A DNA stretch of 64,000 nt from Allochromatium tepidum (GTDB lineage Bacteria; Pseudomonadota; Gammaproteobacteria; Chromatiales; Chromatiaceae): the NCBI RefSeq assembly GCF_018409545.1, contig NZ_AP024563.1:726501-790500 (forward strand), written 5' to 3'. The notes below the pieces were generated by a model. That model saw nothing but the letters and a program-made list of their open reading frames with translations. It was not told where the DNA came from and made no database searches. Made by a program: the position numbers and the translations under genes. Of the stretch, positions 62,167-64,000 are shown in pieces (position 1 is the first letter of the stretch; each line of letters begins with the position of its first letter).

Positions 62167-62206
62167 AGCGTGAAACCTTCACGCTTGTAGATAACCTATC
62201 TACAAT
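62167..62206 (+). promoter_or_regulatory. Promoter overlapped by two perfect palindromes
   Basis: AGCGTGAA (62167-62174) and TTCACGCT (62178-62185) flank ACC; TTGTAGATA (62185-62193) and TATCTACAA (62197-62205) also flank ACC. A promoter with TTCACG (-35, 62178-62183) and TACAAT (-10, 62201-62206), spaced 17 bases, coincides with them: the first palindrome covers the -35 and the second fills the spacer. This is a typical repressor-operator layout, 19 bases before the next gene's start. Confidence 0.6.
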
Positions 62207-62224
62207 GAAAAATTCTGATGAAAA

Positions 62225-64000
62225 ATGAAGAAAAAATCAAGAATTGTTTTTTGCTCCAGTCCCGGACGGTTTGCCGTATGGATGATTCTCCTGGTATTGG
62301 CGCTGCCGCCGGCGCGTGCCGAGGCCCAAACTCTGTTCCCACCCGCCGAGTCCACGGCTCGATCGGGCAGCGACGAAAGTACCGGGATCGCGATCCCCAA
62401 GTCACTCGAACCCTGGGTTCCCTGGGTGCTGGAGCAGGGACCGAACGGACGCGACCGGCGCGCCTGTCCGCTGGACGCGCGCGGCGTGAACCGGCTCTGC
62501 GCCTGGCCGGGCCTGTTGCAGCTCGAACTGGACGCCGGGGGCGGCCGCTTCGAGCAGGTCTGGGAGCTGAAGGCCGAGGACTGGATCTCGCTGCCGGGCG
62601 ACGTCGATCTCTGGCCGCAGGACGTGCGCGCCGATGACGTGCCACTGCCGGTCACGGCGCGCGACGGACGTCCGGCGGCCCAGCTACCCGCCGGCCGACA
62701 TCGTCTGACCGGACGCTTCCAGTGGCGCGAGCGTCCCGAATCCCTCCCGCTGCCCCCCGAGACCGGACTCCTGACCCTGGCGCTCGATGGACGCGCACCG
62801 ATCTCGCCGCGACTGGACCGGGACGCTCGGCTCTGGTTGCGCGATCCCGGCCAGACGCGCGCGGACGGGGAGGGCGATCATCTGCGGCTGGAGGTCTATC
62901 GACGTATCGATGACGACCTGCCGCTGCGCATCCTGACCCGGCTCGAACTGGAGGTGTCCGGGCGCGCCCGCGAGATCCGGCTCGGCCCGGTCCTGCTGCC
63001 CGACGGCATCCCCTCGAATGTCGTCAGTCCCCTGCCGACCCGTCTGGAGCCGGATGGCACGCTGCGCGTCCAGGTGCGTCCCGGACGCTGGGTGCTGGAG
63101 GTCGCGAGCCACCATCCGGGCGCTGTGACCCGACTGGCGCGACCGGCCGATCTCGCCGCACCCTGGCCCGCGCGTGAGGTCTGGGCCTTCGCCGCCCAGC
63201 CCGAACGCCGCCGCGTCGAGCTGTCGGGCCTGGAGAGGCTCGACCCGAGCCAGACCGGGCTTCCGGGCGATTGGGCGCGGCTACCGGTCTATGCGGCCGG
63301 CCCAGGTGCGGTGCTCACATTCACCGAGCAGGGACGCGGCGACACGGACCCCGAACCGGATCGACTGCGGCTCGCGCGCGAGATCTGGCTCGACTTCGAC
63401 GGACAGGGCTATAGCGCGCGCGATCGTCTCGACGGCGATCTGACCCGAAGCCGGCGGCTGGAGGCCGCACCCGGTCTCGATCTGGGTCAGGCGCGGGTCG
63501 ACGGCGAGCCGGTGCTCATCACCCGGCTCGATGCCGACGCACCGCCCGGTGTCGAGGTGCGGCGCGGTCGCCTGGATCTGGTCGCCGACAGCCGTCTCGA
63601 CGCCAAATCCGACTGGATACCGGCCTCGGGCTGGTCGCTGGTGCTCGACGGCGCGACCAGTCGGCTGCATCTGCCGCCGGGCTGGGATCTGCTGGCCGTT
63701 TCCGGGGTCGACAATCGTCCCGACACCTGGCTGACGCGCTGGACGCTGCTCGATCTGTTCCTAGTGCTGATCCCGGCGCTCGGCGTCGGGCGTCTGTGGG
63801 GACTGGGCTGGGGTGCGCTGGCGCTCGTGACGCTGGCGCTCACCTGGCTCGAACCCGGTGCGCCGCGTCTGGTGTGGTTGCATCTGCTGGCCGCGGCTGC
63901 ATTGTTGCGTCTGCTGCCCGATCAGGGCGAATCGCGCGGGCTGGCGCGCTGGCGCACCTTCGTGCTCTGGTATCGGCGGCTGGCGGTGCTCGCGCTACTG
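62225..64000 (+). CDS. Large exported/membrane protein of unknown function (partial)
   Basis: From ATG 62225 the frame is open to the end of the window (592 residues so far). A basic start (KKKSRIVF) and a hydrophobic segment ending LPPARAEA form a signal peptide. A long extracytoplasmic region of beta character follows, with paired segments such as LQLELDAGGGRFEQVWELKA and RHRLTGRFQWRERPESLPLP. Near the end, hydrophobic helices begin (LLDLFLVLIPALGVGRLWGL, ALALVTLALTWLEP), so the C-terminal half is in the inner membrane. Homologous proteins exist in gammaproteobacteria without assigned function. Confidence 0.7.
   Translation, partial: MKKKSRIVFCSSPGRFAVWMILLVLALPPARAEAQTLFPPAESTARSGSDESTGIAIPKSLEPWVPWVLEQGPNGRDRRACPLDARGVNRLCAWPGLLQLELDAGGGRFEQVWELKAEDWISLPGDVDLWPQDVRADDVPLPVTARDGRPAAQLPAGRHRLTGRFQWRERPESLPLPPETGLLTLALDGRAPISPRLDRDARLWLRDPGQTRADGEGDHLRLEVYRRIDDDLPLRILTRLELEVSGRAREIRLGPVLLPDGIPSNVVSPLPTRLEPDGTLRVQVRPGRWVLEVASHHPGAVTRLARPADLAAPWPAREVWAFAAQPERRRVELSGLERLDPSQTGLPGDWARLPVYAAGPGAVLTFTEQGRGDTDPEPDRLRLAREIWLDFDGQGYSARDRLDGDLTRSRRLEAAPGLDLGQARVDGEPVLITRLDADAPPGVEVRRGRLDLVADSRLDAKSDWIPASGWSLVLDGATSRLHLPPGWDLLAVSGVDNRPDTWLTRWTLLDLFLVLIPALGVGRLWGLGWGALALVTLALTWLEPGAPRLVWLHLLAAAALLRLLPDQGESRGLARWRTFVLWYRRLAVLALL

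Noticed and set aside
61952-62182. A 76-residue minus-strand gene
   Set aside because: There is no ribosome site or known family, and it runs through the operator palindromes. It was kept only as a remark on the intergenic stretch.

Overview
The window is GC-rich gammaproteobacterial chromosome. I infer a purple sulfur bacterium of the Chromatiaceae (Allochromatium/Thiocystis type). The reasons are gammaproteobacterial gene orders (kdsA-eno-ftsB-ispD-ispF-truD, ispB/rplU-rpmA-obgE-proB), a Calvin-cycle-style tkt-gap-pgk-pyk-fba cluster, a K+-independent H+-pyrophosphatase, metK/SAH-riboswitch-ahcY-metF, and remnants of a nifL/rnf nitrogen-fixation locus. The species is not proven by the sequence.

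Layout. 1-1.2 kb: 3' end of kdsA, then an accessory insertion with an antitoxin-like small ORF and a HigBA pair. 1.2-6.1 kb: eno, ftsB, ispD, ispF, truD and a response regulator. 6.1-8.5 kb: a TldD/PmbA pseudogene cut by an IS66-family element. 8.6-15.4 kb: lipoprotein, ferredoxin, SDR, RRM protein, ubiD, prlC and a CNP1-like gene. 15.5-17.2 kb: an IscB nuclease gene with its upstream omega-RNA, followed directly by an AAA/PD-(D/E)XK gene. 19.2-21.2 kb: a diguanylate cyclase gene broken by a small transposon with an 8-bp target duplication, then EAL and IS481 fragments. 21.2-28.4 kb: the central carbon cluster on the minus strand. 28.7-36.5 kb: the methyl cycle (metK, ahcY with an SAH riboswitch, metF), split by a 3-kb accessory insert with a broken PIN toxin, a second small transposon, a DUF697 gene and a GTPase gene with an in-frame amber codon. 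36.6-42.1 kb: MFS transporter, FitAB, hppA, apbE. 42.1-44.0 kb: a collapsed rnf/nifL locus joined to an integrase remnant beside tRNA-Pro(CGG). 44.0-48.3 kb: ispB, rplU, rpmA, obgE, proB. 48.3-56.7 kb: a defence island with a type III restriction-modification operon (mod and res) carrying an AAA ATPase/DUF4276 pair between its two genes, with decayed genes at its edges. 56.8-64 kb: an aminotransferase, a PhoX-like phosphatase, a di-haem protein and the start of a large membrane protein behind a two-palindrome promoter.

How it works together. Housekeeping blocks are intact and compact. Every junction between them that carries accessory DNA shows insertion and then internal deletion: tldD/pmbA, IS66 tnpC, PIN toxin, rnfB-rnfD, nifL-integrase, DUF4391 and helicase are all fused or frameshifted. 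The systems of most interest are the complete IscB/omega-RNA locus, the composite mod-AAA-DUF4276-res operon, and a family of ~126-bp non-autonomous elements with IS66-like ends, one of which appears to have donated a start codon to the gene it hit.
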